Assembly: GCA_002391195.1 (NCBI GenBank) | Contig: DGRZ01000075.1 | Location: forward strand, 1 to 64,000 | Direction: 5' to 3' | Source of the DNA: Fibrobacter sp. UBA4375 | Lineage (GTDB): Bacteria; Fibrobacterota; Fibrobacteria; Fibrobacterales; Fibrobacteraceae | Length of the DNA stretch: 64,000 bases | In this document: in pieces, positions 40,092 through 48,695 of the stretch | Layout of the letters: every line of letters begins with the position of its first letter | Numbering within the stretch: the first letter of the stretch is position 1 | Translations under genes and position numbers: made by a program | The notes under the pieces: generated by a model | Databases searched by the model: none | The model's input: the letters and a program-made list of their open reading frames with translations, nothing else | What the model was told of the DNA's origin: nothing

Positions 40092-42977
40092 TTAAAAATA
40101 CGCCCTCGCTTCCGTTGTCAACTTCTGGAAAATATTCTCTTCGGCGTCACCGAACCTAAGCACATAACGAAGTCCGCAAGAAATAAAGTCGTTTATATCT
40201 ACAGAAACGGAAGATTCCAGCCGGTAGGTGCGGCCATCGCTATAGCCGTCCATCATCTGGTAGGGAATCAGGTCGTCGCCGCTTTCCATCTGGACAACCG
40301 AGAACTGCACGAACCCATCTACCATATCTCTGCGGTTATAGCCCAGGCGTAGGGAACCTTCCCACAGGTAGGCGTCAAAAGCGTAATCCTGGTCGTCTTC
40401 GCCCTCGCCTGCGCGGTAACGGCCGCCGGGTTGCACAAAGAACCCGTTCCAGAAATCATAGCGGTACCGGCCCGAAATATCGCGGGTATCCCAGTCCAGA
40501 ACCTGCAGGGCCTTCAGCTCCACGTCTTCCAATAGCAAGGTCGCTCCCACAAAGTGGGATTCATTTATCTGGAATCCTGCATCCAGCAGGTGATGGAATC
40601 GCGTCTCGAAATAACTGATGGAGCTGAGTTTCTTGTCATAGTCGGCACCGGGCTTGTAAGTAAAGGAGATTCCTCTCGGGTGAGCCCAAGTGCCACGCAG
40701 CTCGTAGCTGACCGTTCCCGAAGAAATGTGCCGTAGCTGCGAAGGCGTGGCCGGCGGAAAGTAGATTTTCTTGCCGGTAGTATCCTCCCCCACTCCGTCG
40801 AAAGTTCCACCCAATGAAATGTCCCGCAGAATGCCACGCCGGATACCGAGAGAAATTCCAGGGCTCCAGTCAATATCCATCCGGAACGCCGCATTGGAAG
40901 CAAGAATGGCCCCCAAGGAATCGTTACGGCCCATACCCTCGTAAACAAAATCTCCGTTGTCCACCCCTTCGATAAAACTGCCGGTCAGGCTGTCGTACCG
41001 CACATCTCCAGTGCCCTTGGCCACAGCCTTGTAGATTGGCGTGTAGGTCTGTTCCTCGGTGAGTCCCAGCTTGTAATCTACGCTAGATACCAGCCCCAGT
41101 TCTTCGTGACCGAAGGTCCCGCGGAAATCCCCGACCCAGCTATTCTCGGAACGGCCTCCGTTTTCGCTACGGCGTTCGTACTGCAAGAAATGGTCCAGTT
41201 GTGCGTAACGGCTCTGCCAGGCAGCGCTCTGGATCCAGGCCACGGACTGCAAGGTATCACGCCAATCCTTGCCGAAAGTATCACCCTTGCGTTTAGCCGT
41301 CTTGGTTTCTGCCCCTTCGCTGATGTTCCAGGAGTCTCCCACCATCTGGATTCCGGTTCCGGTCTTGCCATAGGCCACCTGGTTTTCATGACCCAAGGAA
41401 TCGCTTTCCGTATAGCGCAGGTCAAAATTTCCGAAGGGCCGCAAAAGTCCTTTCAAGAACTCCACATTTCCCAAGGACTGGTAACGGACCCGTTCCTGCT
41501 CCTGGAAACTTTCCACCCGAAACGCCCCCACATCACTTTTTACCAAGTTGGACTTATGGATTAAAGAAACCCCTCCCCTAGAAGAATTCCAGCTTTCCTT
41601 TTCGCCCTGCCGGTAGCCCCAGATTCCATGAAGGAACCAACCCGTAGCAAGTCTCAGACGCATGCCGAATTCGTCGTGACGCAGGTCGCCATCTACAAGG
41701 GCGGCGCTGTCCAAGTCCCATTCGTCCAACAATCTAAAACTGTCCCAGTCCTTGTCGCTGCCTTGAAATTCGCCAATCCCGAATTCTTCCTGGATGTAGT
41801 TTCCGTAAACGGAAAAAGCCAGCGGAAACTTTTTCATATTTTCCGACGAATCGGAGGTAACATACCAGCGGTAGCCGTAACCTTCGGGCCCATCCACCTG
41901 ACGGGAGACCGTGTTGGAATCCGTACGGTTTATGGCCATTTCCAAGTCCGCATAGAAACGCCTATCTCCCTGAAAGCGGAGCCGTGCGCCAGCGCGGTCT
42001 GTCCGTTCGGGCCTGCGCAGCGCCCCCAGAGAATCGTCACGAACAAATTCACTTCCGTCGTCGTGCTTGAGCATCCGATAGTCTTCGTCGGTCCAGAGGC
42101 CGCGTTTCATGCGATGGCGATCATTCTCTAAACGGAATCCCGAAACGTCCAGGTACAGGTTCGGATGCCTGTAGGCACCGTGAGCGGCGTACATATTGTA
42201 GATATTCCCGTCGTCATAGGAATCATACTCTACACGGATTTCGTCATCAGGACCGGGATTTCGGCGACCCTTGAAATTCAAAAGGCCTCCTGCGTAGTTC
42301 ACCTCGTAATCTACGCCAGATGTCAGCAAGTTCCCGTTCAAATAGACCCGCTCGGAGCCGGGCACCACCGAAAGGTAACTGCCGTCGTCACTGATGGAGT
42401 AGCCTTCCCGCTGGCCGCTCACGCCGTTCATCACACGGACAATGCGGTTGGTCTCGTCTGTGCCCGCCACGCCACGGACTTCGGTATAGCCTCCCCTGAG
42501 CCCCACCATAGCCCCAAGGCTTGCCCTTTCCAACCCGAACAGGCCCATGTTCCTGTCCCGCCAAATCAAATCACCTAGGTGCACCATCCAGTGTCTGGAT
42601 TCCGCACGAAAGTATATCTGGTCCACTTCCTGCAAGGTGGCGGTGGTCTGGTCACCGGCACGGCGGTCCACATCCGATAGCAAAGCGTCGATATAGACGC
42701 TGTCGCCTACAAAGCCCTGTATAGAAAGCCGCAACTCCTGATCCACCTGGGTGCCGCCATCGCCTACCGTCACCTGCATAGTCTTGTAGCCGTGAGTGGA
42801 AAGCCCCGAAATTGCTGACCCGTCGCGGCCTTGCGCACCGCCGTCCAGTTCACGCAAATCGTTATTTCGGACAAGGTAGTCCGGATTCCACACGGGTATA
42901 GAATCCATGTTCAAGGCGAAAGCCCGACTCCACAACAGTACCCCCAAAAACACCTTTATCCAAGGGCCTTTGCGCAT
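40092..42977 (-). CDS. Large outer-membrane beta-barrel protein of unknown function
   Basis: A 961-residue exported protein, signal peptide MRKGPWIKVFLGVLLWSRAFA. An N-terminal beta domain (about 50-250) has MVHLGDLIWRDRNMGL and a strand pair VYLNGNLLTSGVDYEVNYAG, a pattern seen in large barrels of Bacteroidota/Fibrobacterota. The rest alternates aromatic-rich strands to a C-terminal TTEARAYF. No TonB box, plug, or enzymatic motif is seen. It ends an operon of MglA-like GTPase, roadblock protein and DUF2914 protein and starts six bases after the DUF2914 stop, so a link to surface polarity or motility is inferred. Confidence 0.75.
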   Translation of the reverse strand: MRKGPWIKVFLGVLLWSRAFALNMDSIPVWNPDYLVRNNDLRELDGGAQGRDGSAISGLSTHGYKTMQVTVGDGGTQVDQELRLSIQGFVGDSVYIDALLSDVDRRAGDQTTATLQEVDQIYFRAESRHWMVHLGDLIWRDRNMGLFGLERASLGAMVGLRGGYTEVRGVAGTDETNRIVRVMNGVSGQREGYSISDDGSYLSVVPGSERVYLNGNLLTSGVDYEVNYAGGLLNFKGRRNPGPDDEIRVEYDSYDDGNIYNMYAAHGAYRHPNLYLDVSGFRLENDRHRMKRGLWTDEDYRMLKHDDGSEFVRDDSLGALRRPERTDRAGARLRFQGDRRFYADLEMAINRTDSNTVSRQVDGPEGYGYRWYVTSDSSENMKKFPLAFSVYGNYIQEEFGIGEFQGSDKDWDSFRLLDEWDLDSAALVDGDLRHDEFGMRLRLATGWFLHGIWGYRQGEKESWNSSRGGVSLIHKSNLVKSDVGAFRVESFQEQERVRYQSLGNVEFLKGLLRPFGNFDLRYTESDSLGHENQVAYGKTGTGIQMVGDSWNISEGAETKTAKRKGDTFGKDWRDTLQSVAWIQSAAWQSRYAQLDHFLQYERRSENGGRSENSWVGDFRGTFGHEELGLVSSVDYKLGLTEEQTYTPIYKAVAKGTGDVRYDSLTGSFIEGVDNGDFVYEGMGRNDSLGAILASNAAFRMDIDWSPGISLGIRRGILRDISLGGTFDGVGEDTTGKKIYFPPATPSQLRHISSGTVSYELRGTWAHPRGISFTYKPGADYDKKLSSISYFETRFHHLLDAGFQINESHFVGATLLLEDVELKALQVLDWDTRDISGRYRYDFWNGFFVQPGGRYRAGEGEDDQDYAFDAYLWEGSLRLGYNRRDMVDGFVQFSVVQMESGDDLIPYQMMDGYSDGRTYRLESSVSVDINDFISCGLRYVLRFGDAEENIFQKLTTEARAYF

Positions 42978-42982
42978 GGGAG

Positions 42983-43450
42983 CTACCTGCTTGTAGAGTC
43001 AATCGCGAACTGTTGGCTATAAAGGAGCTTGCGTCCCGAAACCAAATCCACGCTCCATTCGCCGGGTTTCAGCAAGGCAGGCAGAATTTCCGTAATGCAG
43101 GCTTCGGAATCTTTCTTCAAATTGCAGGGCAGCACCTGCACCGTATCCATGCCATGGTACCACACGTGCCAGAGGGTGTCCTCCCTATTCTTGAGGGCCG
43201 AAGAAATGGTGGTGTAAAAGTAAAGCCTGGAGCCTTCCTCGAAAACGGAATCCGCACCGAAAGGAGTCTCCTTGACGATATGCCTGCAAACCGTCCCCTG
43301 GGCCAGGGAAAGTTCCGTGTTTCCCGCATCCTTGATGGAGTCGTCTGTAGAAAGGTAGGCCACCGTGCGGTGCACCAAGAACGCAAGCAACACCGCGACC
43401 AGTATGACCGTCGTCTTTCGGATATTGCGCAGTGGCGGAATTCCTGCCAC
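42983..43450 (-). CDS. DUF2914-domain membrane-anchored protein
   Basis: A 155-residue protein with one N-terminal transmembrane anchor (about 13-30: TVILVAVLLAFLVHRTVAYL) and a periplasmic domain with the DUF2914 pattern: VCRHI, FEEGSRLYFYTTISS, DTLWHVWYHG, and GEWSVDLVSGRKLLYSQQF. DUF2914 proteins are uncharacterised beta-sandwich proteins. It lies between the roadblock gene (11 bases) and the large barrel gene (5 bases) in one operon. It could bridge the cytoplasmic GTPase and the outer-membrane barrel, an inference from order only. Confidence 0.78.
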   Translation of the reverse strand: MAGIPPLRNIRKTTVILVAVLLAFLVHRTVAYLSTDDSIKDAGNTELSLAQGTVCRHIVKETPFGADSVFEEGSRLYFYTTISSALKNREDTLWHVWYHGMDTVQVLPCNLKKDSEACITEILPALLKPGEWSVDLVSGRKLLYSQQFAIDSTSR

Positions 43451-43461
43451 AAAAGCCTCGA

Positions 43462-43878
43462 CTAGATAAGCTTACTGGTGTTCTGGGTAAAGGCCGGGAC
43501 GGCATCCACCAGTTTTTCTACCAACAGGCGATTGAAGTCGTCGATGCGGTTCGGGAGCCTGGAACCCGGGAACACCTGCACCAGGAGCAAGGCCTGGTCC
43601 ACAGGAGAAATGTAGATGGAGCGGTTTTCGCCAGAATAGGACACCGACTGGAAATTCTCGCCGCCCAGCATGTTGCCCACCTGACGGGCAGAGTCGAAAG
43701 AAGCGGTGCTCAGCACGGCAAGAGGAGTGGGGTCGATACCCAGGGAGCCCACCTCGGCGATAATGGAACCGTCGCGGTGGCAAAGCACAATGTATTCGGC
43801 CTTGACGCTTGCCTGATAAGCAACCATCAGACGGCGGACCTTGCCCACGTCATCGGAATAAATCGTAAAATCGCTCAT
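43462..43878 (-). CDS. Roadblock/LC7 protein (MglB-like)
   Basis: A 138-residue protein of the roadblock/longin type: a beta-alpha unit with VKAEYIVLCHRDGSIIAEVGSLG, the central DSARQVGNMLGGENFQSVSYSGENRSIYISPV, and a C-terminal helix. In MglB relatives such proteins act as GTPase-activating partners for MglA. It is the second gene of the GTPase operon, 12 bases after the GTPase stop, so it is very probably the partner of that GTPase. Confidence 0.87.
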   Translation of the reverse strand: MSDFTIYSDDVGKVRRLMVAYQASVKAEYIVLCHRDGSIIAEVGSLGIDPTPLAVLSTASFDSARQVGNMLGGENFQSVSYSGENRSIYISPVDQALLLVQVFPGSRLPNRIDDFNRLLVEKLVDAVPAFTQNTSKLI

Positions 43879-43890
43879 AACACTCTCCTT

Positions 43891-44838
43891 CTACTTCTTC
43901 TTAGGAACATAAGGACGCAATTCGATTTCGTCGTCTCCAGTTTCCTGAGGCTTTTCCATGGCGCGGCCAAAGGTAGGCATGCGGGGGACCGTAGCGGCGG
44001 CACGCGGACGACCAAACGGCGAAGAGGTGGCTCCCTTCTGGAACAAGCCCGAACCGGCATTACCGGACGGAACCGCCCCTGCAGGAGGGCGAGCCGCAAA
44101 AGAAGGCATCTTGAAAGGCGAAGAAGGAGCTGCCGCTTCGGGTTGAACCTGGGGCTTTGGTGCGGCCTGCTTCACAGACACGCCTTCCTTGGTCAGGGAC
44201 ACGTCATGAACGCCGGTGTTGTTCACACTTTCGGCGGCCTTGCGCAAAAAACCCTGCTTCACGTTGAACTTTTCAATCACCAGCATGGCGATGGTCTTGA
44301 GGGTCGTCACCACACCCTTTCCGTTATGGGCCGTAGCCGGGAAGAAGGGCACATTGCGCGGGTTCAATTCCGCATTCAGTTCTTCCAAGGAGAACACATT
44401 CTCCATATCGCGCTTGTTGTACTGAAGCACAAAGGGCATGTCATCCAGATCCATACCGTAATCCTGGAGGTTCTGCCTCAGGTTCTGTAGGCTTTCCAAG
44501 TTTTCGGCCTGGCGGGAACGCTGGGAGTCCGCCACAAACACAATGCCATCAACACCGCGAAGCACCAGCTTACGGGTGCTGTTGTAATAAACCTGACCGG
44601 GAACGGTATAAAGCTGGAAACGGGTCTTGAAACCCTTGATATCACCAAGATTCAGAGGAAGGAAGTCAAAGAACAGGGTACGGTCGCCTTCGGTAGCCAA
44701 GGACACCATGTCCGTGCGCTTATCCTGGGGCATTTTCTGGTGAATCACCTGGAGGTTCGTGGTCTTGCCACTCAAACCAGGTCCGTAATACACCACCTTA
44801 CAACTAATCTCTCTTGTAGCAAAATTTATTGATGACAT
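43891..44838 (-). CDS. mglA: MglA-like small GTPase with long C-terminal tail
   Basis: A 315-residue protein. Residues about 1-195 are MglA: P-loop YYGPGLSGKTTNLQ (17-30), TVPGQVYYNSTRKLVLRGVDGIVFVADSQ with the switch II/PGQ motif, and QYNKRD for guanine binding. The remaining 120 residues, rich in A, P and K, are not in the usual 195-residue MglA and end in ELRPYVPKKK. MglA sets front-rear polarity for gliding and twitching. Here it leads an operon with a roadblock protein, DUF2914 protein and large barrel. Function in polarity or gliding is inferred from family; the tail's partner is unknown. Confidence 0.92.
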   Translation of the reverse strand: MSSINFATREISCKVVYYGPGLSGKTTNLQVIHQKMPQDKRTDMVSLATEGDRTLFFDFLPLNLGDIKGFKTRFQLYTVPGQVYYNSTRKLVLRGVDGIVFVADSQRSRQAENLESLQNLRQNLQDYGMDLDDMPFVLQYNKRDMENVFSLEELNAELNPRNVPFFPATAHNGKGVVTTLKTIAMLVIEKFNVKQGFLRKAAESVNNTGVHDVSLTKEGVSVKQAAPKPQVQPEAAAPSSPFKMPSFAARPPAGAVPSGNAGSGLFQKGATSSPFGRPRAAATVPRMPTFGRAMEKPQETGDDEIELRPYVPKKK

Positions 44839-45077
44839 TTCAAATCCCTGACACCCTTCATTTTACAAACATTTCATATCCATAATACAAGTTAATAATC
44901 TAGCAAAAAACATTTAACATATTTCAGGAAAAAACAAAAAATAAGGGCAATTACGGTCCCGAGCATATTCCAAGTTGAGTGATATTAACGAATGTTTACA
45001 TGCCGGTCGCAGATGTGAGGCGCGAGGCTCGGGGCTCGGGGTGCGATGAGCGAAACGGCCCCTATTCCCTATATGCG
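44839..45077. other. mglA upstream gap
   Basis: About 240 bases holding the mglA promoter region on the minus strand and the end of rpsT transcription. The mglA side is AT-rich. At 45008-45052 there is a short tandem word of the GGCTCGGGG type. No gene or RNA is seen. Confidence 0.4.
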
Positions 45078-45107
45078 GAAAAGACCGGCACGGGAAACCG
45101 TACCGGT
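45078..45107 (-). terminator. rpsT terminator
   Basis: ACCGGTACGG pairs with CCGTGCCGGT (one mismatch) around a TTTC loop, then TCTTTTCC on the minus strand. It lies about 25 bases after the rpsT stop and is a good intrinsic terminator. Confidence 0.8.
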
Positions 45108-45131
45108 TCAAAATTCCTGATAAAGGATCAA

Positions 45132-45392
45132 TTAGGCGAGGCCGTTGATGACCTTGGCGGCCTTGGCCTTGTAGTTAGCGGCGCGATTGGCGCAGAAACC
45201 GGCACGACCCTTAGCGGCAGCCTTGTCCAGCATGCTGAACAGGTTGGGCATTTCCTTGAGAGCAGCTTCCTTGGAAGTTGCAGTGCGAATCACCTTGAGG
45301 CTGGAACGAATCGCGGAACGGACGGAACGGTTCATGGCGTTGGCCTTTTCGGCCTGACGCAGACGCTTTTTGCAAGATTTGTGTTGAGGCAC
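45132..45392 (-). CDS. rpsT: 30S ribosomal protein S20
   Basis: An 86-residue basic protein: MPQHKSCKKRLRQAEKANAMNRSVRSAIRSSLK opening, then KEAALKEMPNLFSMLDKAAAKGRAGFCANRAANYKAKAAKVI. This is the three-helix S20 pattern that binds 16S rRNA and aids 30S assembly. Normal length. It has its own promoter (TTGACA and TATCTTTG, 16 bases apart) and terminator, so it is monocistronic as in many bacteria. Confidence 0.97.
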   Translation of the reverse strand: MPQHKSCKKRLRQAEKANAMNRSVRSAIRSSLKVIRTATSKEAALKEMPNLFSMLDKAAAKGRAGFCANRAANYKAKAAKVINGLA

Positions 45393-45433
45393 CTTTTATT
45401 CTCCGGGTAAAACCTACTTAAAATTTGTTGGCT

Positions 45434-45463
45434 CAAAGATAGTAAAGTTGGAGATAATGTCAA
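45434..45463 (-). promoter_or_regulatory. rpsT promoter
   Basis: On the minus strand TTGACA (45458-45463) and TATCTTTG (45434-45441) are 16 bases apart, followed after about 40 bases by the rpsT start. This is the clearest promoter in the window and links the TAnnTTTG box to a normal -35. Confidence 0.65.
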
Positions 45464-45482
45464 CCCCCCGAAAAGCCGTAAA

Positions 45483-46625
45483 ATGCTAAATTTGCCCATT
45501 ATGATGCCCTTTGTGAACCTCTCGGCCCAGCGAGACGCCTACCGGCAGGAGCTGGAAAAAGCCGAAAAAGCAGTACTTGACAGCGGTTGCTACATCGGCG
45601 GACCGGAGGTCCAGGCCCTGGAGCGGGAGCTGTCCGCCTACTGCGGAGGGGTCCAGACGGTCACCTGCGGGAGCGGCACCCAGGCCATCGAGATTGCCCT
45701 CATGGTCTTGGGCCTTGAACCGGGGGACCAGGTCATCGTCCCGGACTTTACCTTTATCGCTCCGGCGGAAAGTGTGGCAAAACTGGGGGGCATCCCCGTT
45801 TTTGCCGACATCGACCCGAAAACGCTCCAGATCGACCCCGAAAGCGTCAAGAATCTCGTGGGTCCCAAGACCAAGGGCATTATCGCGGTGAACCTGTTCG
45901 GGCAGTGCGCCCCCTACGAGGCCCTGCGGAAAATCGCCGACGAGTGCGACCTCTGGATACTGGAAGACAGCGCCCAGGCCTTCGGTGCGACTTATACCGC
46001 CGGTGGTGCCGGACGCGAGACCGCCGCCGGGGGGAACGCTCGCCGGGCCTGCACCTTCGGGGACATTTCCATTACCAGTTTTTACCCCAGCAAGCCCCTG
46101 GGCTGCTACGGCGACGGCGGGGCCATCTTTACCGCCAACGCAGAATATGCGAAAAAAGCAAGGCTTATCGCAAACCACGGCAGCAGGGAACGCTACCGCC
46201 ACGTAGAAATCGGCGTGAACGGCAGGCTGGACGCCCTGCAGGCGGCAGTGCTGCGTGTCAAGTTGCGCCACCTGGACCAGGAACTGGAACAACGGGCGGA
46301 AAATGCCAAGGTTTACGATGAGTTTTTTGCGGGTTTGTCAGGATTTGCGCCGCAAGCGATAGCTGCAGGCAACACCAGCACCTACGCCCAGTACACGGTG
46401 CTGGCAGAGAACCGGGACGAATTCATTGCAAAGTTGAACACTGCAGGAATTCCCTACTGCATCCACTACCCCATGCCGCTGCACAGGCAGGCTTGTTTTG
46501 AAGCGACTGCCGCCGGTGCGAATTCTGCGAACTGCCCTGTGACAGCAAAAATCTGCAAGCAGGTCATCAGCCTGCCCTTCTGCGCCTTCACCGACGTGAA
46601 GGGTGTCGTAGAAAAACTGCGATAG
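45483..46625 (+). CDS. DegT/DnrJ/EryC1/StrS family PLP aminotransferase
   Basis: A 380-residue sugar aminotransferase. The start MPFVNLSAQRDAYRQELEKA, GSGTQAIEIALMVLGLEPGDQVIVPDFTFIA, EDSAQAFGA, and the PLP lysine in ITSFYPSKPLGCYGDGG (SFxPxK) are the family motifs. It transfers an amino group to a nucleotide-linked keto sugar, usually for glycans or cell-surface polysaccharide. The first ATG (45483) or the ATGs at 45501/45504 could be the start; MPFVNL fits the family best. It is a lone gene between rpsT and a repeat-rich gap. Confidence 0.9.
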   Translation: MLNLPIMMPFVNLSAQRDAYRQELEKAEKAVLDSGCYIGGPEVQALERELSAYCGGVQTVTCGSGTQAIEIALMVLGLEPGDQVIVPDFTFIAPAESVAKLGGIPVFADIDPKTLQIDPESVKNLVGPKTKGIIAVNLFGQCAPYEALRKIADECDLWILEDSAQAFGATYTAGGAGRETAAGGNARRACTFGDISITSFYPSKPLGCYGDGGAIFTANAEYAKKARLIANHGSRERYRHVEIGVNGRLDALQAAVLRVKLRHLDQELEQRAENAKVYDEFFAGLSGFAPQAIAAGNTSTYAQYTVLAENRDEFIAKLNTAGIPYCIHYPMPLHRQACFEATAAGANSANCPVTAKICKQVISLPFCAFTDVKGVVEKLR

Positions 46626-46650
46626 AAGCGGTTAGCTGCGGGCATCCCTG

Positions 46651-46813
46651 TCACCCCGGCTGACATGCCGGGGTCAACTTTTTATCCCCTACAACCTATG
46701 CCCTAGTCCTGGCGCTACTACGTAGCGCGGACCTCTGCGTCTCTAATGTTTGGAAGACACATCTTGTAACCAGCGACTCTAAGACCTAAAACCTACAACC
46801 TATAACCTAAGAC
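46651..46813. repeat. Palindrome plus CCTAAAACCTA low-complexity repeat
   Basis: An ACCCCGGC-TGACAT-GCCGGGGT stem (46653-46674) follows the aminotransferase stop and may end its transcript. Further right is a stretch (about 46780-46815) of CCTAAAACCTACAACCTATA-type words leading into the FISUMP gene's 3' end. Confidence 0.6.
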
Positions 46814-47797
46814 CTAATCCATTAGACAACGAACTGAAAACCCGTAGAATTTACTGTCACGGTACAGATTTGCGATATCGTTCTCTAGGTACATGCGGTA
46901 CGCGTAGGAACCATCCTGTGTGGAACTCCAGAAGTATGCGTGGTCTCCCTCGTTGACATATTTCCCATCAAAGCCCGAGTGGCCAGCAGGCAACGCCGAA
47001 AAGGAATAGATGTCGGTCCCATTGCCGCTATTATTCCAGCCTTCGACGGACTTGAGTTTAGTACCCGCATCATTTGGGCCGAGATACTGAATAAGGGAAC
47101 CGTCAACGGCGATAACCAGTAGTTCGAATTCACCCTCACTGGGCAGGTGCCAGCCTTCAGGACATGCACCGCGGATATTCCCTACCGGCAAGTTACACTC
47201 ATGATAATAGCCACACTCTTCCTCACTTCTCCCAACTGCCGCAGACCATTTGTACAGGCGGCCGTAGATGTTGCATTTGTCGGGGTCATCGCCGTAGCAG
47301 TAGCTGTTTGCCGTCTTGTAGTTCAGGTTCTCGGCCATCCACACTTCGGAATAGTCCTTTACAGGAATATCGATGGTGGTGGTCCTGTAAACATGGCCGT
47401 CGCGCAGGTCCGTCAGCGTATTGGCATCTGCATCGTAGACGCTACCGTTATCGATTTCGTCACCTTCCGAACTGGATGAGTCGCCTTCGGAACTGTCGGA
47501 GTCCGGCTCTTCGGAGCTGCCAGACGAATTGCCTTCGGAACTATCCGATGACGTTCCTTCAACGCTTCCGGAACTTTTGCCGCCTTCGGAGCCGCTGGGA
47601 TTTAGATCTTCGGAATCGCTGGACAAGGTGACCTGGTCGCTGGATGACGGGTTCACGGAATCGCTAGACTCAGTACCATCCATTTCACTGGAACTCGACG
47701 ATTCATCCAAACTGTCAGCACTCGAGCCACTATCTCCACCGCAGGCAACAAACAAAGCCATGGCGGCGAACGAAAGCCCAAAGAAAAGTCGTTTCAT
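46814..47797 (-). CDS. FISUMP-domain lipoprotein (Fibrobacter major paralogous domain)
   Basis: A 327-residue exported lipoprotein from ATG 47797. Signal peptide MKRLFFGLSFAAMALFVAC with the lipid-carrying C19, followed by about 80 residues of Ser/Asp/Glu-rich linker (SSSSSEMDGTESSDSV and similar). The C-terminal domain (about 145-327) has MAENLNYKTANSYCYGDDPD, YGRLYKWSAAVG, CPEGWHLPSEGEF, FSALPAGHSGFDGKYV, and AYFWSSTQDGSYAYRM ending FSVRCLMD, the Fibrobacter major-paralogous pattern, likely with disulfides. It is a surface protein, perhaps binding plant material; function is unknown. It is a strong marker that the source is Fibrobacter. Confidence 0.92.
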   Translation of the reverse strand: MKRLFFGLSFAAMALFVACGGDSGSSADSLDESSSSSEMDGTESSDSVNPSSSDQVTLSSDSEDLNPSGSEGGKSSGSVEGTSSDSSEGNSSGSSEEPDSDSSEGDSSSSEGDEIDNGSVYDADANTLTDLRDGHVYRTTTIDIPVKDYSEVWMAENLNYKTANSYCYGDDPDKCNIYGRLYKWSAAVGRSEEECGYYHECNLPVGNIRGACPEGWHLPSEGEFELLVIAVDGSLIQYLGPNDAGTKLKSVEGWNNSGNGTDIYSFSALPAGHSGFDGKYVNEGDHAYFWSSTQDGSYAYRMYLENDIANLYRDSKFYGFSVRCLMD

Positions 47798-48455
47798 ACC
47801 CAATCCTTTTTTGAGAAGGTTGTTTGTATGCAATCTATATAAAATTTTCGGGAATGACAAACGATGGACTTTGAAATGCCGGGAAAGAGGGATGGTTCGT
47901 GTGACCCCGGCACTAGGCCGGGGTGACAGTGGTGGGTACGTGTGGCCCCGGCTAGGTCCTATCGCTTCGCTCCAGGATGACAGGGGTGACAAACAGGAAA
48001 ACATCTCGGGGGAAACTCGCAGGGACTAACAGTCACAAGAGTTTCCGCCTGTTGTAACTGCTCGGACCTATAGTAAATATTCTTACCCCAAAAAGCACTT
48101 GTATGCCAGAGCCACCGCTTGTTTTTTGACCGAGATGTGTGCTTTCCGAGAGAACAGTCGAACAAAGTGAATCTGTTCTCGAGGGAAGTACACATCGAGG
48201 GAAAGATTTGTTAAAAGAGTTCCCCGACCGAGATGATAGCAGATTCCCGTGATTCTATCCCCTATCGCCTTGCTCCAGGGCTCCAGAATGACAGCAAGGA
48301 TGACCCCGGGACAAGCCCGGGGTGACAATGGGATGGACGGGAGATCCTCAACAAGATGATAGTGGATCCTCGCCTTGATTCGACTTCGCTCACCACAGGG
48401 CGCGGGGATGACCCCGGGACAGGCCCGGGGTGACAAGCGGGATGGCTATGCAGAA
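47798..48455. repeat. 658-base non-coding stretch of dispersed palindromic repeats
   Basis: No convincing gene. It contains ACCCCGG-type stems followed by TGAC at 47904-47924, 48303-48323 (ACCCCGGG-ACAAG-CCCGGGGT) and 48411-48431 (ACCCCGGGAC-A-GGCCCGGGGT), and single-arm fragments near 47943-47990 and 48249-48296. The last shares the GATTCTATC...GGCTCCAGAATGACAG block with 39953-40009. These look like REP/BIME-type elements. Apparent short frames across it are low complexity. Confidence 0.65.
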
Positions 48456-48659
48456 CTACTGCATGTCCAAATCAGAAAGTGTCTTTTTTACGGAATCGGC
48501 TTTCGCCTTGGCAGAATCCAATTTAAAACGAAGAGTCTGAATTTCTGCCTGCAGGGACTGCTTCTCCGATTGCAACCGGGCAATTTCGGCCTCGGCGTCG
48601 GCGTTGGTGCAGGCGGTAAAGGCAAGAGCAAGGACGATGGCAGCAAGAATCTTGTACAT
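48456..48659 (-). CDS. Small coiled-coil lipoprotein (Lpp-like)
   Basis: A 67-residue protein from ATG 48659: MYKILAAIVLALAFTAC with lipobox LAFTAC and C17, then one long heptad-patterned helix (AEAEIARLQSEKQSLQAEIQTLRFKLDSAKAKADSVKKTL). It looks like a small murein-lipoprotein-type tether; it has no C-terminal lysine, so covalent wall attachment is not shown. A TATCTTTG box precedes it by 16 bases. Confidence 0.75.
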   Translation of the reverse strand: MYKILAAIVLALAFTACTNADAEAEIARLQSEKQSLQAEIQTLRFKLDSAKAKADSVKKTLSDLDMQ

Positions 48660-48674
48660 GAAAAAACCTCTGGT

Positions 48675-48682
48675 CAAAGATA
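48675..48682 (-). promoter_or_regulatory. Small lipoprotein promoter box (TATCTTTG)
   Basis: TTACTATCTTTGACC on the minus strand, matching the rpsT box over TTACTATCTTTGA. The ATG lies 16 bases past the box, so the leader is very short. Confidence 0.5.
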
Positions 48683-48695
48683 GTAAGATTTGGGG

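Noticed and set aside
44839..45077. Small RNA (6S or RNase P) in the mglA gap
   Set aside because: No long conserved pairing or known motif is visible; the gap is AT-rich with a short tandem word.
47959..48436. Short frames in the repeat-filled gap
   Set aside because: They are made from repeats (SPRACPGVI-type), have no ribosome binding site and overlap palindromes.
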